From Paraplanobispora takensis (GTDB taxonomy: Bacteria > Actinomycetota > Actinomycetes > Streptosporangiales > Streptosporangiaceae), in the NCBI RefSeq assembly GCF_016863195.1, contig NZ_BOOK01000004.1, positions 1 to 64,000 on the forward strand: a DNA stretch of 64,000 bases, written 5' to 3'. The position numbers were made by a program, and so were the translations under genes. The notes beneath the pieces were generated by a model. It searched no databases, had not been told where the DNA came from, and worked only from the letters and a program-made list of their open reading frames with translations. Every line of letters starts with the position of its first letter. Positions within the stretch are counted from its first letter, which is position 1. Shown here one piece after another: positions 56,957 to 64,000 of the stretch.

Positions 56957-58165
56957 CTACTGGACGGGGGTGCCGCCGCGCCAGACGCGGCGGGGCTTGA
57001 GGCCGAAGGCCCAGGCGAAGGCGCCCTCGTGGTCGGCGTCCCACTGGACGATGTCGGCCAGCCGGCCGGGGGCCAGGACGCCCCGATCGGGAGCGCCCAG
57101 GACGGTGGCGCCGCCGAGGGTGGCGGCGCGCAGCGCGTCGCCGACGCTCATGCCGAAGGCCGCCACGGCGAGGCTGATGACCAGGGACATCGAGGTGATG
57201 CCGCAGTGGCCGGGGTTGTGGTCGCTGCCGAGGGCCACCGTGACGCCCTGGGCGAGCATCCGGCGCACCGGCGGCAGGCTGCCGCGCTGAAGGGCGGTGC
57301 CGGGGCAGACCACCGCGGGGACGCCGTAGCGGGCCAGGACCGCGATGTCCTCGTCGGAGGTGTGATGGAGCAGGTCGGCCGAGGCGCAGCCGAGCTCGGC
57401 GGCGAGCTGTACGGCGCCGCGGCGGCTGAAGGCGCCGGCGTGGACGCGGGGAAGCAGGCCGACGTTGCGGCCGGAGGCCAGGACCCACCGGGCCTCGTCG
57501 GTGGTGAAGTGACCCTCGTCGCAGTAGACGTCGACGCTGTCGGCACCGGCCGCCGCGGCGTCGGCGCACCAGGCGCCCACGGCCTCGACGTAGTCGCGCT
57601 GGCGCCCGAAGTACTCGGGCGGGACGACGTGGGCGGCCAGGAAGGTCACGTGCACGCGCGGCATCATCGGCTCTTTCTCGAGCTCGCGCAGCAGGCGCAC
57701 GTCGGCGAGTTCGCCGTCGCGGGTCAGGTGGTAGCCGGTCTTGGCCTCCACCGTGGTGGTGCCGCTGAGCAGCCAGTCGCGCAGGCGCTCGCGGACCCCG
57801 TTGCACAGGGTCCAGGGGTCGGTGCCCCGGGTCACCGTGACGGTGGAGCCGACGCCCCCGCCGGCCGCGGTGATCGCGGACGGGGTGGAGCCGCCCGAAC
57901 GCATGGCCATCTCGGCGTAGCGGTTGCCGGCGTAGACCGGATGGGTGTGGGCGTCGATCAGCCCGGGCGTGACCAGGGCTCCGCCCAGGTTCTCGACGTG
58001 GTCCACATCGACGATGTCGTCCACCACACCGGGCACGCTCTGCGGCAGGTCGGCGGCGCGGCCGACCCAGGCGATGCGGTCGTTGTGCACGAGGATCGCG
58101 GCGTTACTGCACACGTCGTTGCCGGTCCACAGCCGGCCGATGTTGGTCAGGAGGCGGACCGTCAT
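56957..58165 (-). CDS. hutI: Imidazolonepropionase
   Basis: The 402-residue amidohydrolase opens imidazolonepropionate to formiminoglutamate in histidine degradation. Metal and substrate motifs are TPGLIDAHTHPVYAGNRYAE, TTTVEAKTGYHL, VYCDEGHFTTDEARW, HAGAFSRRGAVQLAAELG, and GSDHNPGHC. The first codon overlaps the stop of a 41-codon ORF (ATGA). Other hut genes are not in the window. A GlnR-like site lies about 190 bases upstream. Confidence 0.95.
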   Translation of the reverse strand: MTVRLLTNIGRLWTGNDVCSNAAILVHNDRIAWVGRAADLPQSVPGVVDDIVDVDHVENLGGALVTPGLIDAHTHPVYAGNRYAEMAMRSGGSTPSAITAAGGGVGSTVTVTRGTDPWTLCNGVRERLRDWLLSGTTTVEAKTGYHLTRDGELADVRLLRELEKEPMMPRVHVTFLAAHVVPPEYFGRQRDYVEAVGAWCADAAAAGADSVDVYCDEGHFTTDEARWVLASGRNVGLLPRVHAGAFSRRGAVQLAAELGCASADLLHHTSDEDIAVLARYGVPAVVCPGTALQRGSLPPVRRMLAQGVTVALGSDHNPGHCGITSMSLVISLAVAAFGMSVGDALRAATLGGATVLGAPDRGVLAPGRLADIVQWDADHEGAFAWAFGLKPRRVWRGGTPVQ

Positions 58166-58287
58166 CGCATCACCGCCTTGCGCGCAGGGACGGGCGTCGG
58201 AGCCGGGACCCCGTACGGGCTCGATGCGGTGGCCCGGCCGGTGCCGGGCACCACGCCCGCCGGATCCACTCCGAGTCCGGACGACAT
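58162..58287 (-). CDS. 41-residue ORF coupled to hutI
   Basis: ATG 58287 with AGGAG six bases upstream gives MSSGLGVDPAGVVPGTGR, ending in PVPARKAVMR with TGA overlapping the hutI ATG. The sequence is Ala/Pro/Gly-rich with no domain. It may act as a translational coupler or be the remnant of a neighbouring hut gene. Confidence 0.45.
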   Translation of the reverse strand: MSSGLGVDPAGVVPGTGRATASSPYGVPAPTPVPARKAVMR

Positions 58288-58351
58288 TGGGGTCTCCTGC
58301 TCTCAGCCGCTATATGTGCGGCGACAGTAGCGCCGGGGGCATGATCCGGCG

Positions 58352-58367
58352 GTTTCAGTTCAGTTAC
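58352..58367 (-). promoter_or_regulatory. GlnR-type box upstream of hutI
   Basis: On the minus strand GTAAC-TGAACT-GAAAC matches gTnAC-n6-GaAAc, the GlnR half-site pair described in actinomycetes, exactly. It lies about 65 bases upstream of the ATG of the small ORF preceding hutI, so nitrogen control of histidine use is plausible. Confidence 0.6.
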
Positions 58368-58635
58368 GTTATTTCACAGGTCGGCCCGCTGTACAGGCTA
58401 ATTGGGAAGAACGCCGCTTCACCACAGTCACGTCCGGTTCACCGGCTTCGCCCGCATATGGAGTCCCGAGAGTGTTTCCACAGCTCAGGTCACTCTTTTC
58501 TCACCTGCAACATCAGGAGCCAGACAGACCAGCGCCATAACGTCTCGTTAGATTTGCCCCATGGTAGCAATCCAAACCTTGACCGGCCAGTGTCCGTTTT
58601 ATGGCTGTTCGTACGGTTTTTAGAGTTTACAGTTC

Positions 58636-58669
58636 TCCTCGAAACCATCCCGGGATGCAAGTTCGAGGA
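58636..58669. other. Nested inverted repeat, possible structured RNA or terminator
   Basis: Outer arms TCCTCGAA (58636-58643) and TTCGAGGA (58662-58669) enclose the perfect palindrome CATCCCGGGATG (58646-58657). It is located about 210 bases before rsbR in an AT-richer stretch. Confidence 0.45.
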
Positions 58670-58875
58670 TTGAATGCGACTTGAGAATCAACATAATCTG
58701 ATTAATCGCCACCCGGTCGCCCCGACCGCCTACCGGCCGGTCACTTCCGCCCGCCGCCCGGCCACTCCCACCGATTCCCGCCACACCGCTCCCATCCTGT
58801 CCGGTGATCCCCGCAATCATCGCAACACCGGACATCCCCTGTAGCCTGTCGGGCGAGCCAACACAAGGCGCACGC

Positions 58876-59754
58876 ATGGGAGCGATCTTGACCGTCCAGT
58901 CCGACGCCGGCCGGCGCCGCATCGAAGAACTCCTGCAGCAGCACGAGGAGCACGTCCTCAAGCGCTGGCTTGAGATAGCAGCGACCACGCCCGGCGGCCA
59001 CACCGACCGCGGCGACATGACCGCCCGGCTCACCGAGATCTACCAGGCCCTGCGGCAGTCGTTCCTCGGTTCCGGGGACACCAGCGACCTGCGCGGGCTG
59101 CTGGCCGAGCTGTCCCGTTCCCGCGCCCGCCAGGGGTTCGCGCCCACCGAGACCGCCAACGTGGTCTTCGGCCTCAAGCAGGCCGTCTTCGAGCTCATCG
59201 AGGGCGACGGGGACACCGAGGGGCTGAAGGGCTTCATCTGGTTCTCCCGGACGATCGACGACCTCGGCCTCTTCACGTTCGAGAGCTACGCCACGGCCAG
59301 AGAGAAGATCATCCTCGACCAGGCCGAGCAGCTCCTGGAGCTGTCGACCCCGGTCGTCAAGCTCTGGGAGGGCATCGTCGCGGTGCCGCTGATCGGCACG
59401 CTCGACTCGGCCAGGACCCAGGTCGTGATGGAGAAGCTGCTGCAGACGCTGGTGGAGACCGGCTCGGAGCACGCGGTGATCGACATCACCGGCGTGCCCG
59501 CGGTGGACACCCAGGTCGCCCAGCACCTGCTCAAGACCGTGGTGGCCGCGCGCCTGATGGGCGCGGAATGCGTGATCTCCGGCATCCGCCCGCAGATCGC
59601 CCACACCATCGTCACCCTGGGCATCGAGTTCGGTGACATCGTCACCAAGGCCTCGCTGGCCGACGCCCTCGCCTACACGCTGCGCCAGAGCGGCGTCCAG
59701 GTGACCAAGGGACGCGGCACCCGCGTCACCGTGCGGACCGAGGAAGGTGACTGA
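58876..59754 (+). CDS. rsbR: Stressosome protein RsbR
   Basis: A 292-residue stressosome scaffold protein. The N-terminal RsbR_N-type globin-like domain (about 15-150) includes LLQQHEEHVLKRWLEIAATT and EKIILDQAEQLLELSTPVV. The C-terminal STAS domain (about 165-275) carries the phosphothreonines expected from B. subtilis RsbR: Thr212 in VDTQVAQHLL and Thr244 in IAHTIVTLG. ATG at 58876; a longer frame starts at 58804 without support. First gene of an overlapping operon. Confidence 0.9.
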   Translation: MGAILTVQSDAGRRRIEELLQQHEEHVLKRWLEIAATTPGGHTDRGDMTARLTEIYQALRQSFLGSGDTSDLRGLLAELSRSRARQGFAPTETANVVFGLKQAVFELIEGDGDTEGLKGFIWFSRTIDDLGLFTFESYATAREKIILDQAEQLLELSTPVVKLWEGIVAVPLIGTLDSARTQVVMEKLLQTLVETGSEHAVIDITGVPAVDTQVAQHLLKTVVAARLMGAECVISGIRPQIAHTIVTLGIEFGDIVTKASLADALAYTLRQSGVQVTKGRGTRVTVRTEEGD

Positions 59755-60134
59755 TGGAGCGCGTGCCCATCCTCAAACTCGGTGACATCCTCATCGTCTC
59801 CATCCAGATCGATCTGGAGGACCAGTCCGTGCTGGCGCTCCAGGAGGACCTGGCGGACAAGATCGTCGCGACCGGCGCGCGGGGGGTGATCATCGACATC
59901 ACCGCCGTCGAGATCGTCGACTCCTTCATCGGCCGCATGTTCGCGACCATCGCCTCCATCTCCCGCATGCTCGACGCCGAGACGGTCGTGGTGGGCATGC
60001 GCCCGGCGGTCGCGATCACTCTGGTGGAGCTGGGCCTGTCGCTCGGCGGTGTGCGAACTGCGCTCAACCTCGAGAAGGGCGTCGCCCTGCTGAACCACCT
60101 CGACGGCGCGCAGATCGCCGCGGCCCGACGATGA
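59754..60134 (+). CDS. rsbS: Stressosome protein RsbS (STAS)
   Basis: The 126-residue single STAS domain protein holds RsbT in the stressosome. IVDSFIGRM contains Ser57, equivalent to the phosphorylated Ser59 of B. subtilis RsbS. ATG overlaps the rsbR stop by one base. Confidence 0.92.
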   Translation: MERVPILKLGDILIVSIQIDLEDQSVLALQEDLADKIVATGARGVIIDITAVEIVDSFIGRMFATIASISRMLDAETVVVGMRPAVAITLVELGLSLGGVRTALNLEKGVALLNHLDGAQIAAARR

Positions 60135-60538
60135 CGTCCCCCGGCGAACAACTTCTGCCCATAAACAGCAACGGTGACGTCGTCCTGGTACGCCAGCAGG
60201 TCAGGGCCGTCGCCATCCAGGCCGGCCTGTCCCTGGTGGACCAGACGAAGGTCGTCACCGCGGCCAGCGAGCTGGCCCGCAACGCGCTGGTCTACGCGGG
60301 GGGCGGGCAGGTCAAGATCGAGGTCGTGCGCAACGGCGTGCGGTCCGGTCTGCGCCTGACCTTCAGCGACGACGGCCCCGGCATCCCGGACATCGAGCAG
60401 GCTCTCACCGACGGGTGGACCACCGGCGGCGGTCTCGGCCTCGGCCTGAGCGGCTCGCGGCGGCTGGTCGACGAGTTCGACCTGCAGTCGGCTCCCGGAG
60501 AGGGCACGCTGGTCACGGTGACGAAATGGAGCAGGTGA
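60131..60538 (+). CDS. rsbT: Anti-sigma-factor-type serine kinase RsbT
   Basis: The 135-residue HATPase kinase phosphorylates RsbR/RsbS and on release activates a PP2C phosphatase. It has the N box SELARNALVYAGG (Glu47, Asn51), the G1 box FSDDGPGIPD and the glycine lid GGGLGLGLSGSRR. ATGA overlap with rsbS. All ATP-site residues are present. Confidence 0.93.
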   Translation: MTSPGEQLLPINSNGDVVLVRQQVRAVAIQAGLSLVDQTKVVTAASELARNALVYAGGGQVKIEVVRNGVRSGLRLTFSDDGPGIPDIEQALTDGWTTGGGLGLGLSGSRRLVDEFDLQSAPGEGTLVTVTKWSR

Positions 60539-61539
60539 TCCGCTCCCGCGACGACGTCTGGGTCCGCGCCGAGGACGCCAGCGTGATCGGCTCCCTGCGC
60601 CACTCGGCCGCCGCGCTCGCCCAGACCCGCGGATTCTCCGAAAAGGAGATCGGCCGGATGGCCGTCGCGGTGAGTGAGGCGGCGTCGAACCTGGTCAAGC
60701 ATGCCGTCGAGGGGGTCATGCTGGTCCGGCCGCATCCCGAGCTGAACTCCGCCGTCGAGGTCATCGCGCTGGACCGCGGACCGGGCATGCAGAACGTCTC
60801 CCGGGCGCTGCGGGACGGTTACTCGACCGCCGGCACGCTGGGCATCGGGCTGGGCGGCATCGCGCGCATGGCCGACGGGTGCGACATCCACTCCCTGCCG
60901 GGCCGCGGCACGGTGATCGCCCTGTACTTCGTCGCGCGCGACGCCCCCGCTCCCCCCTCCCTGGTGAGCGGGCTGACCCGCCCCATCGGCGAGGAGATCG
61001 TCTGCGGCGACGCGTTCGCGATCGCCGGAACCGGCGCCACGACCACCGTGATGCTGTGCGACGGGCTCGGCCACGGCGACGCCGCGGCCCACGCCTCGAA
61101 CGAGGCGGTGCGGGTGTTCACCGAGAATCCCGGCCTCGCGCCGGCCACCGCGCTGGAGCGGATCCACCGGAGCCTGTCCGGCACCCGGGGCGGGGCGGTC
61201 GCCGTGGCGACGGTGGAGCGGGAGAGCCGTACGGTGACCTTCGCCGGGCTCGGCAACGTCTCGGGATGGATCGTCCACCCGGACGGCCGCCAGGGGATGG
61301 TCTCGGTCCCGGGCATCGCGGGGAGCCGGGCCCCGAGCAGCCTCCGGCAGTACGAGTACACCCTGCCGCCGCACAGCATGGTGGTCCTGCACTCCGACGG
61401 GCTCTCAGAACGCTGGGACATCACCTCCTACCCGGGGCTGGTGACGCGTCCCCCCTCCGTGCTCGCGGCGACGTTGCTGCGCGACGCGGGGACCCGCAGG
61501 GACGACGCCTGCGTGGTGACGGTGAGGACGGAGACATGA
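60526..61539 (+). CDS. HATPase-SpoIIE/PP2C fusion protein phosphatase (RsbX-like)
   Basis: The 337-residue protein fuses an RsbW/RsbT-like ATPase (about 15-135: AVSEAASNLVKHA with Glu51/Asn55, DRGPGM, LGIGLGGIARMAD) to a SpoIIE-type PP2C domain (about 150-337: GDAFAIAG, LCDGLGHGDAAAHASNEA, SRTVTFAGLGNV and a C-terminal RRDDACVV). It overlaps rsbT by 13 bases. By analogy with RsbX, it would dephosphorylate RsbR and RsbS. GTG 60535 is an alternative start. Confidence 0.88.
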   Translation: MEQVIRSRDDVWVRAEDASVIGSLRHSAAALAQTRGFSEKEIGRMAVAVSEAASNLVKHAVEGVMLVRPHPELNSAVEVIALDRGPGMQNVSRALRDGYSTAGTLGIGLGGIARMADGCDIHSLPGRGTVIALYFVARDAPAPPSLVSGLTRPIGEEIVCGDAFAIAGTGATTTVMLCDGLGHGDAAAHASNEAVRVFTENPGLAPATALERIHRSLSGTRGGAVAVATVERESRTVTFAGLGNVSGWIVHPDGRQGMVSVPGIAGSRAPSSLRQYEYTLPPHSMVVLHSDGLSERWDITSYPGLVTRPPSVLAATLLRDAGTRRDDACVVTVRTET

Positions 61540-63215
61540 CCGGTGAGCAGTTGATCCGCGTCCGCCTCGACGACGACCAGGACGTCTTCACCATGCGCCG
61601 GATGGGGCGCGAGGTGGCGGAGGCGGCCGGGCTGGCGGGCCCGGACCAGATCCGGGTGGCCACGGCGCTGAGCGAGATCGGCAGAGAACTGCTCTCCCAG
61701 GGGATCGTCGCCTCGGCCTCCTTCCTCCTCGACCGTGACAACCTGGTCGTCGACATCCGCTTCCCGGCGGACTCCGGTTTCCTCCCCGCCGACGGCGCGG
61801 CGCTGGCCGGACGCCTGGTGGACATGATCGACTGCGTCCCGGACGAGGGCCGCATCAGCATGCTCAAGCGGCTGCCGTCCGGCCGGCGCGGCGCCTCCGC
61901 CGAGGAGGTCCGCGCCAAGGTCTCCCGGCTGACCCCGGTGACCGCGATGGAGGAGCTCAAGCGGCAGAACCAGGAGCTCGCCGAGACCCTGGAGGAGGTG
62001 ATGCAGCTCAACACGGAGCTGCAGGAGACCAACCAGGGAGTGCTGGCCCTGTACAACCAGCTCTCGGCCGAGCTGGAGGAGACCAACCGCGGCGTCGTGG
62101 CGCTCTACGCGGAACTGGACGAGAAGTCCAACCAGCTCAGGAGGATGAGCGACACCAGGAACAGGTTCTGGAACACGGTCAGCCACGAGCTGCGCACCCC
62201 GCTCAACTCGATCATCGGCCTGGTCCGCCTCCTGGTCGGTCCGGGCGGGGAGCCGCTGGGCCCCGAGCAGCTCCACCAGGTCCAGCTCATCGGGGCCTCG
62301 GCCGAGACGCTCCTGGCGCTGGTCACCGAGCTGCTCGACATGGCCAAGGCCGAGTCGGGACGCCTGGACCCGCAAGCGTCGCGGGTGGACCTGATCGCCC
62401 TGTCCGAGCGGCTGGGGATGACCCTGCGGCCCACCAGCGGGATCGAACAGGTCACGCTGTCGGTCCAGGTGTCGGAGCACGCCGCCGAGATGGTCGTCGA
62501 CGAGGGGATGCTCACCAAGATCCTGCGCAACCTCCTGTCCAACGCCCTGAAGTTCACCGAGGTGGGCGAGGTCAAGCTGGAGGTGTCCTCCGACGGCGCC
62601 AACGACGAGGTGGTCTTCGTGGTGACCGACACCGGGATCGGCATCCCCGAGGAGCACATGGAGAGCGTCTTCGAGGAGTTCTACCAGGTGCCGGGACCGA
62701 TCCAGGCCCGTGCGAAGGGCACCGGCCTCGGCCTGCCGTACGCCCGCCGCCTGGCCGAGGCGATGGACGGCACCCTCCAGCTGTCCGCCACGCCGTCCGG
62801 GGGCACCACGGCCGTCCTGCGCCTGCCGCAGCGGCACGCCGGTCCGCCGGTCGTGGGCCGGCTGCTCATCGCCGACGACGACGAGAAGTTCCGGGCCACC
62901 GTACGCCGCATGCTCACCGGCTTCGCCGCCCGGATCGACGAGGCGCCCGACGGGCTGACCGCTCTGGAGCTGATGGCCGCCGACCCTCCCGACCTCGTCC
63001 TGGTGGACCTGCTGATGCCGCGGATGGACGGGGCGACCCTGTTGCTGCGGATGGCCGACGACGAGCGGCTGCGCGACATCCCCGCGATCGTCGTCACCGT
63101 CGTGACCTCCCACCAGTATCCGCAGACGGCACGGGCCGTGATCTCCAAGCACGACCTCCGCCGTGACATCCTGCTGGAGACCGTACGGCACGCCTTGGAG
63201 CACGAGGGTGAATGA
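61536..63215 (+). CDS. Hybrid sensor histidine kinase with N-terminal RsbT-like domain and receiver
   Basis: The 559-residue soluble protein has an N-terminal degenerate HATPase-like domain (about 1-110; ATALSEIGRELLSQG, without the N-box Asn), a coiled coil (135-205, ELAETLEEVMQLNTELQETN), a HisKA dimer domain with VSHELRTPLNSIIGL (His217), a catalytic ATPase (Asn336; VTDTGIGIP; GTGLGLPYARR) and a receiver with LVDLLMPRMDG (Asp491). No membrane helices are present. ATGA overlap with the phosphatase gene. It would link two-component signalling to the stressosome. Confidence 0.92.
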   Translation: MTGEQLIRVRLDDDQDVFTMRRMGREVAEAAGLAGPDQIRVATALSEIGRELLSQGIVASASFLLDRDNLVVDIRFPADSGFLPADGAALAGRLVDMIDCVPDEGRISMLKRLPSGRRGASAEEVRAKVSRLTPVTAMEELKRQNQELAETLEEVMQLNTELQETNQGVLALYNQLSAELEETNRGVVALYAELDEKSNQLRRMSDTRNRFWNTVSHELRTPLNSIIGLVRLLVGPGGEPLGPEQLHQVQLIGASAETLLALVTELLDMAKAESGRLDPQASRVDLIALSERLGMTLRPTSGIEQVTLSVQVSEHAAEMVVDEGMLTKILRNLLSNALKFTEVGEVKLEVSSDGANDEVVFVVTDTGIGIPEEHMESVFEEFYQVPGPIQARAKGTGLGLPYARRLAEAMDGTLQLSATPSGGTTAVLRLPQRHAGPPVVGRLLIADDDEKFRATVRRMLTGFAARIDEAPDGLTALELMAADPPDLVLVDLLMPRMDGATLLLRMADDERLRDIPAIVVTVVTSHQYPQTARAVISKHDLRRDILLETVRHALEHEGE

Positions 63216-64000
63216 GACGACGGCGACGGTGCTCGTCGTGGACGACACGCCGACCAAGCTCTACATCCTGTCCAGCTGGCTGCGGCGCTCCGGCCACCGG
63301 GTCGTGGAGGCGACGGGCGGGCTGGAGGCGCTGACCAAGGTCAAGGAGCTCCGCCCCGACCTCGTCGTCCTGGACGTCAAGCTGCCCGACATCAGCGGCT
63401 ACGAGGTCTGCGAGCAGATCAAGGCCGACCCCGCCACGTCCTCGATCCCGGTCGTCCAGATCTCCGGGGCGGCGATCACGCCCGGCGACCGCACCGAGGG
63501 CCTGGAACGGGGCGCGGACGCCTATCTGGCAGAGCCGGTCGAGCCGGACGAGTTCGCCGCGACGATCGAGGCCACCCTGCGCTACTACCGCGCGCGGCAG
63601 CGGGCCGAGCGGATGGCCGAGCGGATGGCCGCCCTCAACGAGGTCACCCTGGCCATGAACGCGGCCGAAACCTTCGACGGGCTCCTGGCCACGGCCGTCG
63701 AGGGGACCTCCCGGATCCTCGGCCGGCACGCGGGCGCGCTGGCGCTCCCGCCGGACGGCCGGACCCGCAGGTACAACTCCATGCCCCCCGAGCACACCGC
63801 CGCGGCCAAACCCGCCTCGCCCGAATCCCTGCCCGCGCTGAGCAGGCTGTTCCTGGACGACGCGCCGGGCACCCGGATCGTCACGGTCACGGCCGCCGAC
63901 TGGCTGAGGCTGGTGCCCGGCTCGGACGTCTCCGGGAACGTCTCGGCGACGATCTCGCGTACCAAGGTGGGCCGCCCCGCGCTGTGCCTGGGGGTGCAGG
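63208..64000 (+). CDS. Response regulator with C-terminal GAF-like region, cut by the window end
   Basis: GTG 63208 overlaps the preceding stop. The receiver domain (about 1-125) has VLVVDDTPTK, DLVVLDVKLPD (Asp56) and DAYLAEPVEPDEF, where the usual Lys of the KP motif is Glu. A helical linker (RQRAERMAERMAALNEVT) and the start of a GAF-like domain follow. The last visible codons are at 64000. In actinomycetes this architecture usually ends in a SpoIIE phosphatase and would supply the RsbU-like output of this operon; that part is not visible. Confidence 0.85.
   Translation, partial: MNETTATVLVVDDTPTKLYILSSWLRRSGHRVVEATGGLEALTKVKELRPDLVVLDVKLPDISGYEVCEQIKADPATSSIPVVQISGAAITPGDRTEGLERGADAYLAEPVEPDEFAATIEATLRYYRARQRAERMAERMAALNEVTLAMNAAETFDGLLATAVEGTSRILGRHAGALALPPDGRTRRYNSMPPEHTAAAKPASPESLPALSRLFLDDAPGTRIVTVTAADWLRLVPGSDVSGNVSATISRTKVGRPALCLGVQ

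Larger units (their letters stand above)
58288..58875. other. 590-bp intergenic region, lower GC, with regulatory signals
   Basis: It separates divergent hutI and rsbR. It holds a GlnR-type box (58352-58367), a nested hairpin (58636-58669), and an AT-rich inverted repeat AATCA-N8-TGATT (58686-58703). GC content is visibly lower than in the flanking genes. I see no convincing coding frame. Confidence 0.6.

Overview
The window is 64 kb of high-GC DNA from an actinomycete chromosome. GC-rich third codon positions, GTG starts, many ATGA/GTGA overlaps and families such as DUF2630, DUF3097, DUF6082 and DUF6879 point to the filamentous Actinobacteria. Streptosporangiales is my best guess, as inference. 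I see no rRNA, tRNA, CRISPR array, phage or intact transposase.

Layout. (1) 0.1-4.4 kb: a probable amide-utilisation cluster (MarR regulator, AmiC-like binding protein, APC permease, acetamidase/formamidase). (2) 4.4-10.3 kb: a Gfo/Idh/MocA oxidoreductase, an SDR-type epimerase divergent from a TetR regulator with a twin operator, a three-gene unit of uncharacterised families (small protein, DUF6879, DUF6082), and an APH-like kinase. (3) 10.3-16 kb: a broken CBM2-type cellulose-binding fragment, leuA with a leucine-rich leader peptide and hairpin, small conserved proteins, and a membrane protein/solute-binding protein pair. (4) 16.1-21.2 kb: a complete urease operon ureABCFGD without ureE. 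(5) 23-41.3 kb: a conserved housekeeping block (era, cdd-like, corC-like, ybeY, phoH, HIT protein, ECF sigma factor plus membrane partner, rsmE, dnaJ, hrcA with a CIRCE operator, DUF3097, DUF4870, hemW, lepA, rpsT), with a secreted GH18 chitinase between hemW and lepA. (6) 41.4-44.7 kb: a MarR/EamA efflux pair and a secreted pectate lyase with a ricin-type lectin domain. (7) 44.7-54.9 kb: holA, a tiny zinc-ribbon protein, a sulfatase system (formylglycine-generating enzyme divergent from PadR-sulfatase-MFS), and comEC/comEA, with comEC lacking a stop codon at its expected end. (8) 54.9-58.9 kb: a 1.2-kb gene-free stretch with repeats, a DegV protein, hutI with a small upstream ORF and a GlnR-like box, and a structured 590-bp intergenic region. 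(9) 58.9-64 kb: a stressosome-type signalling operon (rsbR, rsbS, rsbT, an ATPase-phosphatase fusion, a hybrid histidine kinase, and a response-regulator protein cut by the window end).

How the genes work together. Nitrogen acquisition recurs: amides (cluster 1), urea (urease) and histidine (hutI with a GlnR-type site). Secreted polysaccharide degradation also recurs (chitinase, pectate lyase, CBM2 remnant, sulfatase plus its maturase), as expected of a soil saprophyte. The housekeeping block is a conserved actinobacterial backbone, and accessory genes appear to sit between its members (hemW/lepA, rpsT/holA, holA/comEC). Several regulator-operator pairs can be read directly from the sequence: HrcA-CIRCE, TetR twin operator, MarR palindromes, a LacI-type site in the pectate-lyase promoter, and a PadR promoter with direct repeats.
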